Shown: positions 39,732 through 49,412 of the stretch, piece after piece | How positions within the stretch are numbered: position 1 is the first letter of the stretch | Layout: each line of letters opens with the position of its first letter | From: Mangrovicoccus ximenensis | GTDB taxonomy: Bacteria; Pseudomonadota; Alphaproteobacteria; Rhodobacterales; Rhodobacteraceae | DNA: 64,000 nt | Direction of reading: 5' to 3' | Assembly: GCF_003056725.1 (NCBI RefSeq) | Contig: NZ_QBKZ01000014.1 | Span: 210,102-274,101, forward strand | The notes under the pieces: model-generated | What the model was told of the DNA's origin: nothing | The model's database searches: none | What the model saw: the letters and a program-made list of their open reading frames with translations, nothing else | Translations under genes and position numbers: made by a program

Positions 39732-40511
39732 TCAAAGCGTGAAGGCCGCACGGAAGGCCTCGAGCGCTGCCTCGGGATCGGCGGACGCGAAGGCCTCCAT
39801 TCCAACCGGACCGCGATAGCCCATCTCCGAAAGCGCCCGCGCGACGCCTGCATAGTTGATCTCGCCGGTGCCCGGCTCGCAGCGGCCGGGCACGTCCGCG
39901 ACCTGCACCTCGCCGATCCACGGCAGCGCCTTGCGGCAGCACTCGATCAGGTTCCCCTCGCCGATCTGCACATGGTAGAGGTCGAGATTGAGCTTGAGCC
40001 GCGGATGATCCACCGCCGCGACCAGCGCGATCGTGTCCTCCGCCCGGCCGAAGGGCACACCCGGATGGTCCACCGGCAGGTTGAGGTTCTCCAGCGTGAA
40101 GGTCACGCCTTCCTCATCGGCCATCTCGGCGATGCGGCAGAGCGTGTCGCGCGCCTTCAGCCACATCGCCCCGGTCACGGTTTCGCAGGGCACGACCGGC
40201 AGGCCGCCTTCGCCCAGCCCGGTGCCGTGCAGGTTCAGCCGCGCCACGCCCAGCCGCTTGCCGACCTGCGCAGTTTCCCGCGCCGAGCGCAGGAGCTCGT
40301 CGGCGCCCTCGCCATCGGCCAGCCGCCCGGTCAGGTAGCCGTTCATGATGCTGAACTCGGCGCCGGTGGCCTCGAGCTTCGCCAGGTCGTGATCCGGCCA
40401 GTTCCACAGGCCGACGCCGAAGCCCAGCTCCTTCAGCCGGGAACAGCGCCATTCGATCGGCCGGTCCTGCCAGAGCATCTCGGCGCAGGCGGCAAGCGGG
40501 AATGCCGTCAT
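39732..40511 (-). CDS. Hydroxypyruvate isomerase-like TIM-barrel protein
   Basis: 259 residues of the AP-endonuclease-2-like sugar isomerase fold. Metal-binding glutamate in TLENLNLPVDHPG, LNLDLYHVQIGEGNL, VQVADVPGRCEPGTGEINY and a terminal GMEAF. The VPGRxEPGTGEIN signature is that of the hydroxypyruvate isomerase branch. It follows iolE by 2 nt on the same strand, so it belongs to the inositol operon, probably as a sugar isomerase; the substrate is not determined. Confidence 0.8.
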   Translation of the reverse strand: MTAFPLAACAEMLWQDRPIEWRCSRLKELGFGVGLWNWPDHDLAKLEATGAEFSIMNGYLTGRLADGEGADELLRSARETAQVGKRLGVARLNLHGTGLGEGGLPVVPCETVTGAMWLKARDTLCRIAEMADEEGVTFTLENLNLPVDHPGVPFGRAEDTIALVAAVDHPRLKLNLDLYHVQIGEGNLIECCRKALPWIGEVQVADVPGRCEPGTGEINYAGVARALSEMGYRGPVGMEAFASADPEAALEAFRAAFTL

Positions 40512-40513
40512 CG

Positions 40514-41431
40514 TCAGGCCGCCTTGCCGGCGCGGTTGGCCAGACCGGTCTCGGCGGCGATGCGCTTCAGCGTGTGCAGGCCCAGCGTCTGGTAGAGCAG
40601 GGGATTGCGGACCTCCGGGTCCTGCTCGGCCTCGATCACGATCCAGCCGTCATAGCCATTGTCGGCAAGGATCTGCAGCAGCGGCTTGAAGTCGATCGCG
40701 CCCTCCTGGTCGCCCGGCACGGTGAAGGCCCCCGCCAGCACGCCCTGCAGGAAGCTCAGGCCCTCGGCGCGGACCCGCCCCGTGACATCGGGACGGATGT
40801 TCTTGGCGTGGAAATGCGCGACGCGCGCGACATGGCGCTTCAGAACGTCCTCCGGATTGCCGCCGCCGAAGGTGCAGTGCCCGGCGTCGAACAGCAGATG
40901 CGTGTGCGGCCCGGTCGCTTCCATGAAGGCGTCGATCTCCTGCGGCGTCTCGACCACCGTGCCCATGTGGTGGTGATAGGCGAGGGTGATGCCCTCGGAG
41001 GCCAGATAGGCGGCGAAGGCCTCGATCTTGGCGCCGAAATCCGCCATCTCCCCGGCGCTCAGCACCGGCTTGCCGTTCACCGGCTTCTCGGGGTCGCCAT
41101 GGATCGCGTTCGAGGTCTCGCAGACGATGCAGACGGCGCAGCCATTGTGCTTGAGCTTGGCCAGATGCGGCTGCACGGCGGCGATCTCGTCCTCGAGCGA
41201 CCGCGTCAGCAGCTCGGTCGAGTACCAGCCGGAGATGAAGGCCATGCCATGGCTGCCGAGCAGCGCCTTCAGCTCGGCCGGGTCCTCCGGCCAGCGATGG
41301 CCGTTCTCGATCCCGTCGAAGCCGATCAGGTGGCCGGCTTCCTCTAGGATGCGCGCCGTGGGGATGTCGCGGCCGATGCTCTGGTCGTCGTCATTGGCCC
41401 AGGCGATGGGGTTGGTGCCGAAACGGATCAT
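40514..41431 (-). CDS. iolE: Myo-inosose-2 dehydratase
   Basis: About 305 residues. Converts 2-keto-myo-inositol to a diketo-4-deoxy-inositol, second step of inositol catabolism. N-terminal FGTNPIAWANDD is diagnostic, with FISGWYSTELL, LAYHHHMGT and DAGHCTFGGG (metal ligands), ending EAEQDPEVRNPLLY. Start ATG 41431 (MIRFGTNP) with AAGGAC upstream; a longer frame is rejected. Confidence 0.88.
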   Translation of the reverse strand: MIRFGTNPIAWANDDDQSIGRDIPTARILEEAGHLIGFDGIENGHRWPEDPAELKALLGSHGMAFISGWYSTELLTRSLEDEIAAVQPHLAKLKHNGCAVCIVCETSNAIHGDPEKPVNGKPVLSAGEMADFGAKIEAFAAYLASEGITLAYHHHMGTVVETPQEIDAFMEATGPHTHLLFDAGHCTFGGGNPEDVLKRHVARVAHFHAKNIRPDVTGRVRAEGLSFLQGVLAGAFTVPGDQEGAIDFKPLLQILADNGYDGWIVIEAEQDPEVRNPLLYQTLGLHTLKRIAAETGLANRAGKAA

Positions 41432-41442
41432 GGAGATGTCCT

Positions 41443-42558
41443 TCAGGGTAGCGCCACGGGGCGGCCTTCGGAGGCGGCCATGGCGTGGATGATGCGTTCG
41501 ATGGCGAGCCCGGCGGCGAAATCCGGGCCCCGGTTCTTTCCGCCCGCGATGGCGCTGAGCAGATCGCGCGCCTCGATCACCTTCTGCTCGTTGAAGCCGA
41601 AATTGTGGCCGGGCGCCGGGCAGAAGGCAGCGAAGTCGGGCTGCTCGGGACCGGTGAGGAGCCGGGTCAGGCCCGGCTCGCCCCTGCGATGCAGCCAGAG
41701 CTCGTTCATCGTTTCCTGGTCGAAGGACAGCGTGCCCTCCGAGCCGTGGATTTCCCAGTGCAGGCGACATTTGCGCCCCGGCGCGATGCGCGAGGTGGCG
41801 AAGCTGCCGGTGGCGCCGCTCGCAAAGCGCAGGATGGCATGGGCAGTGTCGTCATTCTCGACCGCTTGCGGCCCCTCGGGCGAGGGACGCATCGCGATCG
41901 GGGTCGAGGTGATCGCGGTCACCTCGGCGACCGGCCCCATCAGCCCGACCATCTGGCTGACAAGATGGCAGCCGAGATCGCCGAGCGCGCCGAGACCGCC
42001 GCCTTCGCGGGTCATCCGCCAGGACCAGGGCAGGTCCGGATCTGCGGAATAGTCCTCGTCATAGACCCCGCGGAAGCTGTGCGGCGTGCCGATGGCGCCC
42101 GAGGCGACGAGCCGCTGCGCCTCCTGGTAGGCGGGCGAGCGCAGGTAGTTGTAGCCGAGGATCGTCACCTGGTCCGGATGCGCGGCGGCAAGCGCCGCCA
42201 TGGCTTCGGCATCCGCGAGGGTCAGCGCCATCGGCTTTTCCAGCCAGACATGCTTGCCGGCCCGGAGCGCCGCCTCGGCCATCGGCCGGTGCAGGCCGTT
42301 CGGGGTGGTGATCGACACGACATCGACCGCCGGATCGGCGACGGCCGCCTGCCAGTCGTCCGTGCCGCGGGCGAAGCCGAATTGCGCGGCGAAGCTGTCG
42401 GCCCGGTCGGCGGGCATGTCGCAGAGGATCTCCAGCCGCGGATGGGCGCCGCCGAACACCGTGGCGGCATTGCGCCAGGCCATGGCGTGGCACTTGCCCA
42501 TGAAGCCGGTGCCGATCAGGCAGACCCCCAGCGGGCGGTCGGGCATCGGAGTGGTCAT
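41443..42558 (-). CDS. Gfo/Idh/MocA oxidoreductase of the inositol cluster
   Basis: 371 residues: [10 protein letters not shown] nucleotide-binding motif, [28 protein letters not shown] with the catalytic lysine, and [20 protein letters not shown] with the substrate-binding DxGxH. Eleven nt upstream of iolE. Likely a scyllo-inositol or inositol-derivative dehydrogenase, by context only. Confidence 0.85.
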   Translation of the reverse strand: MTTPMPDRPLGVCLIGTGFMGKCHAMAWRNAATVFGGAHPRLEILCDMPADRADSFAAQFGFARGTDDWQAAVADPAVDVVSITTPNGLHRPMAEAALRAGKHVWLEKPMALTLADAEAMAALAAAHPDQVTILGYNYLRSPAYQEAQRLVASGAIGTPHSFRGVYDEDYSADPDLPWSWRMTREGGGLGALGDLGCHLVSQMVGLMGPVAEVTAITSTPIAMRPSPEGPQAVENDDTAHAILRFASGATGSFATSRIAPGRKCRLHWEIHGSEGTLSFDQETMNELWLHRRGEPGLTRLLTGPEQPDFAAFCPAPGHNFGFNEQKVIEARDLLSAIAGGKNRGPDFAAGLAIERIIHAMAASEGRPVALP

Positions 42559-42617
42559 TGCTGCACCTGGAAAGGGAAGGGTGGCGGGCCGGGAGAGAAC
42601 GGCCCGCCGGGGGAGGA

Positions 42618-43435
42618 TCAGATCGTGCCGCCGAGCGAGCCTTCGAGCTGCGCCAGTTCCTGGCCGCCGGCCATCAGGTCCTGCAGCTCCTCGGGCGTGA
42701 TGTCGCCGCGGGTGGCGGTGCCGACGTCTTGCCGCGGTTGAGCACGGTGAAGCGGTCGCCGACGGCCAGCGCGTGGCGCACGTTGTGCGAGATGAACACG
42801 ACGCCGACGCCCTGCTTGCGCACCCGGTCGATGGTGGCGAGCACGTTCGAGGTCTGGCGCACGCCGAGCGCCGAGGTCGGCTCGTCGAGGATCAGCACCT
42901 TGGCGCCGAAATAGACCGCGCGGGCAATGGCCACCGTCTGGCGCTCGCCGCCCGAAAGCGTGCCGACCGCCTGGTCGGGGCCGCGCAGGTTGATGCCCAT
43001 CTTGCGCATTTCCTCGACGCAGATGTCATTGGCCGCGTCCATGTCCATCCGCTCGAACAGGCCCTTCCCCTTCTTCGGCTCGCGCCCCATGAAGAAGTTG
43101 CGGGTGACGCTCATCAGCGGGATCATCGCGAGGTCCTGGAACACCGTGGCGATCCCGGCCTCCATCGCGTCGCGCGGGCTGGAGAACGACATCGGCTTGC
43201 CCTCGAAGAGGATCTCGCCCTTGGTCGGCTTGTGGACGCCCGACATGGTCTTGATGAAGGTCGACTTGCCCGCGCCGTTGTCGCCCAGCAGGCAGTGGCA
43301 TTCGCCGGGGCGGATGTCGAAGCTGACCCCGGCAAGCGCGATGACATTGCCGAAATGCTTCTCGATGCCCTTCATCTCGACGATCGGCGCATGGGTGACC
43401 GGATCGCCATGGTGGAACTTGGTGTCGATGGTCAT
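42618..43435 (-). pseudogene. Inositol-type ABC importer ATPase with a late frameshift
   Basis: [11 protein letters not shown] onwards: Walker [25 protein letters not shown], signature [16 protein letters not shown], Walker [13 protein letters not shown], switch [10 protein letters not shown]. At about 42728 the frame loses one base (after LNRGKT): the annotated frame ends early at 42674, whereas the other frame continues with [20 protein letters not shown] and ends EGSLGGTI at 42618, a normal C-terminus. All nucleotide-binding motifs lie before the shift, so it could still work; a sequencing error is possible. Sugar ABC type (RbsA/IatA half-length). Confidence 0.8.
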
Positions 43436-44544
43436 CAGCGTTCCCCCGTCACGCGCTTGCGGATGGCGTTGTTGAAGAGCACGGCGATCAGCAGCATGCC
43501 GCCGAGGAAGACCTGGAACCAGTCCTGGTCGAAATTGGTGTAGGTCAGGCCGATCGTGACCATGCCGAAGATGATCGCGCCGAAGAAGGCGCCGATCGCC
43601 GAGCCGTAGCCCCCGGTCAGCAGGCAGCCGCCGATCACGGCCGTGATGATCGCCTCGAATTCCTTCATGAAGCCGCGGCGGGCATCGGTCGATCCGCTGT
43701 CGATCACGGTGATGATGGCAACCAGCGCGGCGGCGCAGGCGGTGCAGACGAAGAGCGAAATCTTGACCTTGTTGACCGGCACGCCCGAATTCGAGGCCGC
43801 GTTGCGGTCGCCGCCGGCCGCGAAGATCCAGTTGCCGCGGGCGGTGCGCAGCAGGACATAGGTGGCGGCCAGCGCGACGAGGACGAACCAGAGGATCTCG
43901 ACCGGGATGCCCGGCACCTTGGGCAGGCCGGAGCGGAAGGTGTCGACCAGGCCGACCGAGGCGAGCCAGTTGAAGACGAAGCCGAAGGCATCGCCCGAGA
44001 AGACCGGGGTCAGGAAATCGCCCTCGACCGCCTCGCGCACGCCGCGCAGCTGGGTGGAACCGCCGGTGAAAAGCTTCAGCCCGACCAGCGAGGCGCCGCG
44101 CAGGATGAAGAGCCCGGCCAGCGTCACGATGAAGGACGGCAGCCCGGAGCGGATCACGATCCAGCCGTTGGCAGCGCCGACGAGGCCCGCGAAGAGGAAA
44201 GTCAGCGGGATCGACAGGACCAGCGGCAGGCCCAGGTTGACGGTCAGCGCGCCGAAGATCATCCCGGCGAAGGCCACCATCGAGCCGATCGACAGGTCGA
44301 ATTCGCCGCCGATCATCAGCATGGCGGCCGCGATGCCGAGAATGCCGAGCTGGGCGGCGGGGGTCAGGAAGTTCATGATGCCCGACAGCGTGAACATCGA
44401 GCGGTCGGCGGTGATGAAGAAGAAGATCGTGACCAGGATGACGCCGCCGACGGCGCCAAGCTCGGGTCGTTTCATGAGGCGCGCGACGAAGGGCTCGGTC
44501 TTGATGCGTTCGTCTTCCATCGTCAGGGCAGCATCCGTTGGCAT
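43435..44544 (-). CDS. Inositol-type ABC importer permease (RbsC/IatP-like)
   Basis: About 369 residues, hydrophobic throughout with nine or ten helices; [34 protein letters not shown], the insert [12 protein letters not shown] and [20 protein letters not shown] are typical of the ribose/xylose/inositol permease family. ATG 44544 (MPTDAAL) has GAGGACC upstream; its stop overlaps the ATPase start. Confidence 0.85.
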   Translation of the reverse strand: MPTDAALTMEDERIKTEPFVARLMKRPELGAVGGVILVTIFFFITADRSMFTLSGIMNFLTPAAQLGILGIAAAMLMIGGEFDLSIGSMVAFAGMIFGALTVNLGLPLVLSIPLTFLFAGLVGAANGWIVIRSGLPSFIVTLAGLFILRGASLVGLKLFTGGSTQLRGVREAVEGDFLTPVFSGDAFGFVFNWLASVGLVDTFRSGLPKVPGIPVEILWFVLVALAATYVLLRTARGNWIFAAGGDRNAASNSGVPVNKVKISLFVCTACAAALVAIITVIDSGSTDARRGFMKEFEAIITAVIGGCLLTGGYGSAIGAFFGAIIFGMVTIGLTYTNFDQDWFQVFLGGMLLIAVLFNNAIRKRVTGER

Positions 44545-44605
44545 GGCAGGGGTCCTCTGTGTCTGGGAACCCGGCGCGGGCACGCGGCCTGCGCCGGGGC
44601 GGGGC

Positions 44606-45529
44606 TCAGCGGATGCCCTGGGCGGAAAGGTCGATCACCTGGGCCGCAGCCTCCTCGGTGACCAGGTTCGGGCCGGAGGGAACGTCGCCGCCCGGCATCA
44701 GGCCGTATTCGGCGTTCATCGCCAGGAAGACGACCGGCAGGTAGCCCTGCAGGAACTGCTGCTGGTCGATGGCGAAGGCAGCCTTGCCGTCGGCGACATC
44801 CTGCAGGAAGCCGGCCGAGAGATCGAAGGAGGCCACCAGCACCTCGCCGGTCAGGCCCATCGCCTCGACCGCGGCCACCGCAGGCTCGCCCACCAGCGAG
44901 GCGCCGAGGCCCAGCACGGTGTCGACCTCGTCATCGCTGTCGAGCGCGGCGCGGACCTTGGCCTGCACCTCTGCCGGATCGTTCATGGTCGGGATCACCT
45001 GCACCGGGTGGCCGAAGCCCTCGGCAAAGCCCTCGCAGCGCTGGTCGAGCGAGACGTTGCCGACTTCCTGGTTCACGCAGATGCCCTTGGTGCCGCCCAT
45101 TTCGGCCAGCTTCTTCCCGGCGGCGACGCCGGCATCGAATTCCGACTGGCCGACATGCAGCTTGGCGCCCAGGTCATGGGCGACATCGCCGCCCGAGTTC
45201 ATCGAGATCACCGGGATGCCGGCCGCGACGGCGCGCTCGATCGCCGGGCTCAGCGCGTCGGCGTCGGGGATCGAAACCACCAGCCCGTCGGGCTCCTGGT
45301 TCACCGCGGCGTCGATCATCTGGCTCATCTGCACCATGTCGAAGGTCTCGGGCGAGCGGAAGTCGACATTGGCGCCGGTCTGTTCGGCCGCTGCCTGGGC
45401 GCCGTTCTTGACGACCGACCAGAACGGGTCGTTTGCCTGGCCATGGGCGACGACGATGATGTCGGCGGCAAGGACCGGCATGGCGGCAAGGGTCGCGGCG
45501 GCGGCCACGGAAGCGAGAAGCGTCTTCAT
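44606..45529 (-). CDS. Periplasmic sugar-binding protein, probably for myo-inositol (IbpA-like)
   Basis: About 307 residues. Signal peptide MKTLLASVAAAATLAAMPVL then type I periplasmic fold: IIVVAHGQANDPFWSVVKNG, MSQMIDAAVNQEPDGLVVSI, VISMNSGGD, ICVNQEVGN, VDTVLGLGASLVGEPAVAAV, FAIDQQQFLQGYLPV. ATG 45529 follows GGAGG. First gene of the transporter unit, lying between the permease and the inositol dehydrogenase gene; ligand inferred from context. Confidence 0.85.
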   Translation of the reverse strand: MKTLLASVAAAATLAAMPVLAADIIVVAHGQANDPFWSVVKNGAQAAAEQTGANVDFRSPETFDMVQMSQMIDAAVNQEPDGLVVSIPDADALSPAIERAVAAGIPVISMNSGGDVAHDLGAKLHVGQSEFDAGVAAGKKLAEMGGTKGICVNQEVGNVSLDQRCEGFAEGFGHPVQVIPTMNDPAEVQAKVRAALDSDDEVDTVLGLGASLVGEPAVAAVEAMGLTGEVLVASFDLSAGFLQDVADGKAAFAIDQQQFLQGYLPVVFLAMNAEYGLMPGGDVPSGPNLVTEEAAAQVIDLSAQGIR

Positions 45530-45659
45530 TGGTATCCTCCCTTTGGATATGCGGGCAGCGGAAATGCGCTGCCGTTGCGCGGCCCTTGCGGACCGGCGCA
45601 TTCGTCGCCTGCGCGGGACGCCCCCTCCGGCACCCCGACAGGAAATCTCGGATGGCGGG

Positions 45660-46682
45660 TTACGCCACCGGCTCTGCCGCAGCGGGCAGGGCGGCCGCGG
45701 GCGCCACCGGGCGGCCGGTCTTCGCCGATTCCGTCGCCGCCTCGGCCAGGGCCAGCGCGGTGATCCCGTCCTCCAGCGTCACCGGCATCGGCGCGCCCTC
45801 GAGCACGGCGGTGACGAAGGCGTCCCATTCGCGCAGATAGGCCGGCATGTAGCGTTCGAGGAAGAAATAGGTGGGCTTCGCGCTGACCACGCCCGCCACG
45901 GTCGATTTCGAGACCGTGTTCTCCAGCATGTTCGCGGCCTGCAGCAGGCCTTCGGAACCCAGCAGCTCCACCCGCTGGTCGTAGCCGTAGACCGCGCGGC
46001 GGCTGTTCTTGATCACCGCGATGCGGCCGTCGGCATAGGTCAGCGTGACCACAGCCGTGTCGACATCCCCGGCCTCGCCGATCGCCGGATCGACCACCGC
46101 GCTGCCGACCGCCTGGACCGAGACCGGCGCCTCGCCCATCAGGAAGGTGGCCATGTCGAAATCATGGATCATCATGTCGCGGAACAGGCCGCCCGAGACC
46201 TTGATGTAGCTCACCGGCGGCGGTGCCGGATCGAAGGAGGTCAGCGACAGAAGCTCCGCCTTGCCGATCTCGCCCGCGAGGAGCGAGGCCTTGAGCGCGC
46301 CGAAATTCGGGTCGAAGCGGCGGTTGAAGCCGATCATCACCGGCTTGCCGGTTTCCGCGGCCTTCCGCTGGCAGGCCTGGGCCCGGGCCAGCGACAGGTC
46401 GACCGGCTTTTCGCAGAGCACGGCCTTGCCCGCGGCAGTGGCCTTCTCGATCAGGTCCGAATGGGTGTCGGTCGAAGTCGCCACCAGCACGGCGTCGATG
46501 CTGTCATCGGCCAGGATCTCGTCCGAACTGGCCGCCTTGGCACCGAATTGCGCCGCCAGCGACTCCGAGGCCGCCGCGAAGACATCCGACACCGCAACCA
46601 GCTCGCTTTTCGCGTGACCGGCAATGTTCACCGCGTGCACCTGGCCAATGCGGCCGGCACCGAGCAACCCAACTCTGAGCAT
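45660..46682 (-). CDS. iolG: Inositol 2-dehydrogenase
   Basis: 340 residues (also called idhA). Oxidises myo-inositol to 2-keto-myo-inositol with NAD. Motifs in order: GLLGAGRIGQVHA, VLVATSTDTHSDLI, CEKPVDL with catalytic lysine, IGFNRRFDPNF, RDMMIHDFDMATFLMGE with DxxxH-type residues. ATG at 46682 follows GGAGGA. Nearest gene to the operator array and divergent from the LacI regulator. Confidence 0.9.
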   Translation of the reverse strand: MLRVGLLGAGRIGQVHAVNIAGHAKSELVAVSDVFAAASESLAAQFGAKAASSDEILADDSIDAVLVATSTDTHSDLIEKATAAGKAVLCEKPVDLSLARAQACQRKAAETGKPVMIGFNRRFDPNFGALKASLLAGEIGKAELLSLTSFDPAPPPVSYIKVSGGLFRDMMIHDFDMATFLMGEAPVSVQAVGSAVVDPAIGEAGDVDTAVVTLTYADGRIAVIKNSRRAVYGYDQRVELLGSEGLLQAANMLENTVSKSTVAGVVSAKPTYFFLERYMPAYLREWDAFVTAVLEGAPMPVTLEDGITALALAEAATESAKTGRPVAPAAALPAAAEPVA

Positions 46683-46738
46683 GTATTCCTCCCGAATCGC
46701 GGCCTCCCGCCGCTTTCCCGGAGATTGGTCGCAATTTC

Positions 46739-46795
46739 TGCACCCGCGTGCAAGACTTTTTGCACCCGTGAGCAAATTTTCTGCACGCGCGTGCA
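46739..46795. promoter_or_regulatory. Three tandem LacI-type operators
   Basis: TGCACCCGCGTGCA (46739-46752), TTGCACCCGTGAGCAA (46760-46775) and TGCACGCGCGTGCA (46782-46795). Each is a CG-centred palindrome as LacI/GalR proteins bind; centres are 22 and 21 bp apart, two helical turns. They lie between iolG and the divergent lacI-type gene, so that regulator is the likely ligand. Confidence 0.85.
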
Positions 46796-46873
46796 CAAAG
46801 CCGGGCGGACCTTCGGTCAGAGCTACACCCTTCACGGTTTCCCGCTTATGATGGTGACCGGAGAGGAGACCCG

Positions 46874-47899
46874 ATGACAGAGATCGAACGGACCGCCCCG
46901 GCGGGGAGCAACATCACCGCCGACGACGTGGCCGCCGAGGCCGGCGTGTCGCGCTGGACGGTGAACCGTGCCTTCAAGAAGGACGCCTCGATCTCGGCGA
47001 AGAGCCGCGAGAAGGTGATGCGCGCGGCCGAACGGCTGGGCTATGTCCCCGACCTGCGCGCGGCGAGCCTGGCCTCGGACCGGTCGCATCTGGTGGCGCT
47101 TCTGGTCGACGATTTCGCCAACCCGCACAAGCTGGTGATGCTCGAGACCCTGACGCGCGTGCTGCGCCGGGCAGGCTGGGACACGCTTCTGGTCAACACG
47201 CTCGACAAGGAGGATGCGGGTTCGGCGCTGATCAATGCCAGCCAGCGCCGGGTCGATGCGGTGATCCTGATCGGCATCCAGTTCGATGACGAGGTGCTCA
47301 AGACCGCCGCCCATGCCCGCCGCTTCCGGAAGCTGATCATCTTCGCGCGCACGTCGCAGAGCCCCGACACGATCTCCATCGCGGTCGATGACGTGAAGGC
47401 GATGCAGGATATCGCGGGTTATGTCGCGAAGCGCGGCTACCGGCGGCCGATGTTCCTGGCCGGACCGCGGACATCCTCGGCCCATCTCAAGCGCAAGGAG
47501 ACCTTCATGGCCTTCTGGCAGGAACGCTTCGGCACCGTGCCGGACTGCGCCTCGGTCGCGGCCTACGATCCGCAGCTGGCGGCCGAAGTGGTGACAGCCG
47601 AACTCGGCGGGCGCGGCCGCAGCGAGCTGCCCGACATCCTGGTCTGCGAGAACGACGCGCTGGCGATCGGCGCAATGGATGTCATCCGCCACCGGCTGGG
47701 ATGGCGCATTCCCGGCGACATTGCGGTCATCGGCTTCGACGACATCCCGCCGGCCGGCGGGCTGAACTACCAGCTGTCGAGCTACCGGCAGCCGGTGGCC
47801 GAGATGGCGGAATATCTCGTCGAGGTGCTCGAGAGCCGCGAAGACCGGGATTTCACCCGGCTCTTCGAAGGCGGGATCGTCCCCCGCGACAGCGCCTGA
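46874..47899 (+). CDS. LacI-family regulator of the inositol cluster
   Basis: 341 residues. N-terminal helix-turn-helix ADDVAAEAGVSRWTVNRAFK and hinge LGYVPDLRAASLAS, then the sugar-binding domain (LVALLVDDFANPHKLVMLE, RRVDAVILIGIQ, RPMFLAGPRTSSAHLKRKE, VCENDALAIGAMDVIRHRLG, IAVIGFDDIPPAGGLNY). GAGGAGA-type ribosome site before ATG 46874. Probably represses iolG and the ABC genes, and itself, through the operator array; inducer likely inositol or an early intermediate. Confidence 0.88.
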   Translation: MTEIERTAPAGSNITADDVAAEAGVSRWTVNRAFKKDASISAKSREKVMRAAERLGYVPDLRAASLASDRSHLVALLVDDFANPHKLVMLETLTRVLRRAGWDTLLVNTLDKEDAGSALINASQRRVDAVILIGIQFDDEVLKTAAHARRFRKLIIFARTSQSPDTISIAVDDVKAMQDIAGYVAKRGYRRPMFLAGPRTSSAHLKRKETFMAFWQERFGTVPDCASVAAYDPQLAAEVVTAELGGRGRSELPDILVCENDALAIGAMDVIRHRLGWRIPGDIAVIGFDDIPPAGGLNYQLSSYRQPVAEMAEYLVEVLESREDRDFTRLFEGGIVPRDSA

Positions 47900-48274
47900 C
47901 CCGGTGGCCGACAGGGTCCGGGCGAACCCGGGCCGGGAGCGGACTTGCCCTCCGGGACCAAATTGGGTTGCTTGCACTGCTGCGGGCCCTCGGGGATGCC
48001 GAACTCGGTCCGGCAGGGCTGCAAGATTGCGCCCGGCACATCGAAGCAGAGTTTCCGGAACTGCGATCGGGCGGCGGTCATGCCGGAGCGGGCCGCGCCG
48101 CCCAACGCAGCTGCCCGGACCGGGTCCAAGCAGCGGAGGTCCCGGCAAGAGCATCGCCCGTCCGGTGGCAACGGAGGCCGGCGGCGCGCCTGTCCCGGCG
48201 CAGGACGCGCGCGGAACCGGATTACGCCCGGCCCGCGCTTGCATGGCTCCCATGAAAGACAGGCCTGCGCCCGG
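47900..48274. other. Gene-free stretch
   Basis: No convincing protein in any frame. It separates the regulator gene from the copper-oxidase fragment. A cysteine-containing minus-strand frame (ILQPCRTEFGIPEGPQQCKQ) near 47960-48050 was considered but not recognised. Confidence 0.4.
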
Positions 48275-48694
48275 CTAGTCGGCCGCCACCGGGTCCAGCG
48301 TCAGCGTCAGCGGCGAAGCAAAGGCGCGACCATGGGTGCCGTCCCGCCGGTGATGGCCATGCATAACGGTTGCCGGCCGTCCCTCCGGGCGCAGCACGAT
48401 CACCGCCGGGCCGGACCCGCGCAGCACGAAGTCGAAGACCTGCACCGCAAGCGACCCCGGCACCCGGCCGGGAGACGCGACGGTGCGAATGCCGGTCAGC
48501 TCGGCATTGCGGGTGACCGGGTCGAGCACCCAGGTGACCGGCCCGGCCGGCAGCTGGACCTCCACCGCAGCGCCCTCAGCAACCGGCTGGACCGTGTTGT
48601 CATGGGCCTGCGTGAAGACGAAGGGCCGGGCCTCCTGCGCCGCGGCAGGCAGCCCCGCGAGCAGCCACAGGACCGGAATCGCGAAACGTGCCAT
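48275..48694 (-). CDS. Exported protein resembling chagasin-type protease inhibitors
   Basis: About 139 residues. Signal peptide MARFAIPVLWLLAGLPAAA; mature part with AEGAAVEVQLPAGPVTWVLD, VQVFDFVLRGSGPAVIVLRP, which resembles the I42 (chagasin) immunoglobulin-like inhibitor fold. ATG 48694 follows GGAGG and lies one base beyond the stop of the copper-oxidase fragment, so it was the downstream partner of that gene. Family assignment is tentative. Confidence 0.6.
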   Translation of the reverse strand: MARFAIPVLWLLAGLPAAAQEARPFVFTQAHDNTVQPVAEGAAVEVQLPAGPVTWVLDPVTRNAELTGIRTVASPGRVPGSLAVQVFDFVLRGSGPAVIVLRPEGRPATVMHGHHRRDGTHGRAFASPLTLTLDPVAAD

Positions 48695-48695
48695 G

Positions 48696-49235
48696 TCAGC
48701 CTCCATGTGCGGACGGACCGAACCCCGCGGGCAGGTCGCCGTAGATCAGCAGGTTGGCCATCATGCCGTTATCCTCATGCGGCAGGATATGGCAGTGATA
48801 GACGGTCAGCCCGGTCACGTCGGGCCGGAAGTAGATGCGGATCTTCGCACTGCCCAGCGGCGGCAGCGCGAAAGTATCCCACCAGCTGTCGTCGCCGGTG
48901 GGCGCGCCGTTCAGTTCGACCACCTGGAAGGGATTGACGTGGATGTGGAACGGATGGCGGAACACGTCCTGGTTCACCAGGAGCCATTCCTCCGTGGTCC
49001 CGGCCAGCACCGCCTGGTCGATCCGCGCCGCGCTGAAGGGCTTGCCATCGAGGAAGAACTGCACCGGCACGGTGGCGATGTTGCCCTGGAAGGTCACCGT
49101 GCGGGTGTTCACCACCTCGCGGGCATGGGCGGGGATGACGGGCGGCGCGACCAGCTTGCCGGGCAGCGCCCCGTCCATCGGCTCGCCCGCCACGGCAAGC
49201 GTGGCCAGCAGCTTCTCGGGGCGCGGCCCGCCGGG
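48696..49235 (-). pseudogene. Multicopper oxidase, C-terminal fragment
   Basis: Third cupredoxin domain only: HPFHIHVNPFQVVELNG and YHCHILPHEDNGMMANLLIY carry the type 1 and trinuclear copper ligands. The first two domains and the signal peptide are absent; upstream of about 49235 the DNA is from an smr gene. Confidence 0.8.
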
Positions 49236-49396
49236 ATGGCCTCGCGGGCCGGGTGCGGCGCCGGGGTCTTGGGGGGCGCCGCCCGGTCTTCGGGCGGGGC
49301 CGGGGGAAGCTCGGGACCGCGGCGCGTAACGGAGGACGCCACCCGGTCCCAGATGGCGCGATCCTCCTCGCTCAGGCCGCGCCTCTTCCTTGCCAT
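49235..49396 (-). pseudogene. Smr-domain protein, N-terminal fragment
   Basis: MARKRRGLSEEDRAIWDRVA followed by a proline-rich stretch is the typical start of the Rhodobacterales Smr/MutS2-type endonuclease-domain protein; after about 54 residues the frame enters the copper-oxidase fragment. The Smr domain itself is missing. Lies downstream of the tim44-like gene, its usual neighbour. Confidence 0.65.
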
Positions 49397-49412
49397 GACG
49401 TCAGGGGTCCTC

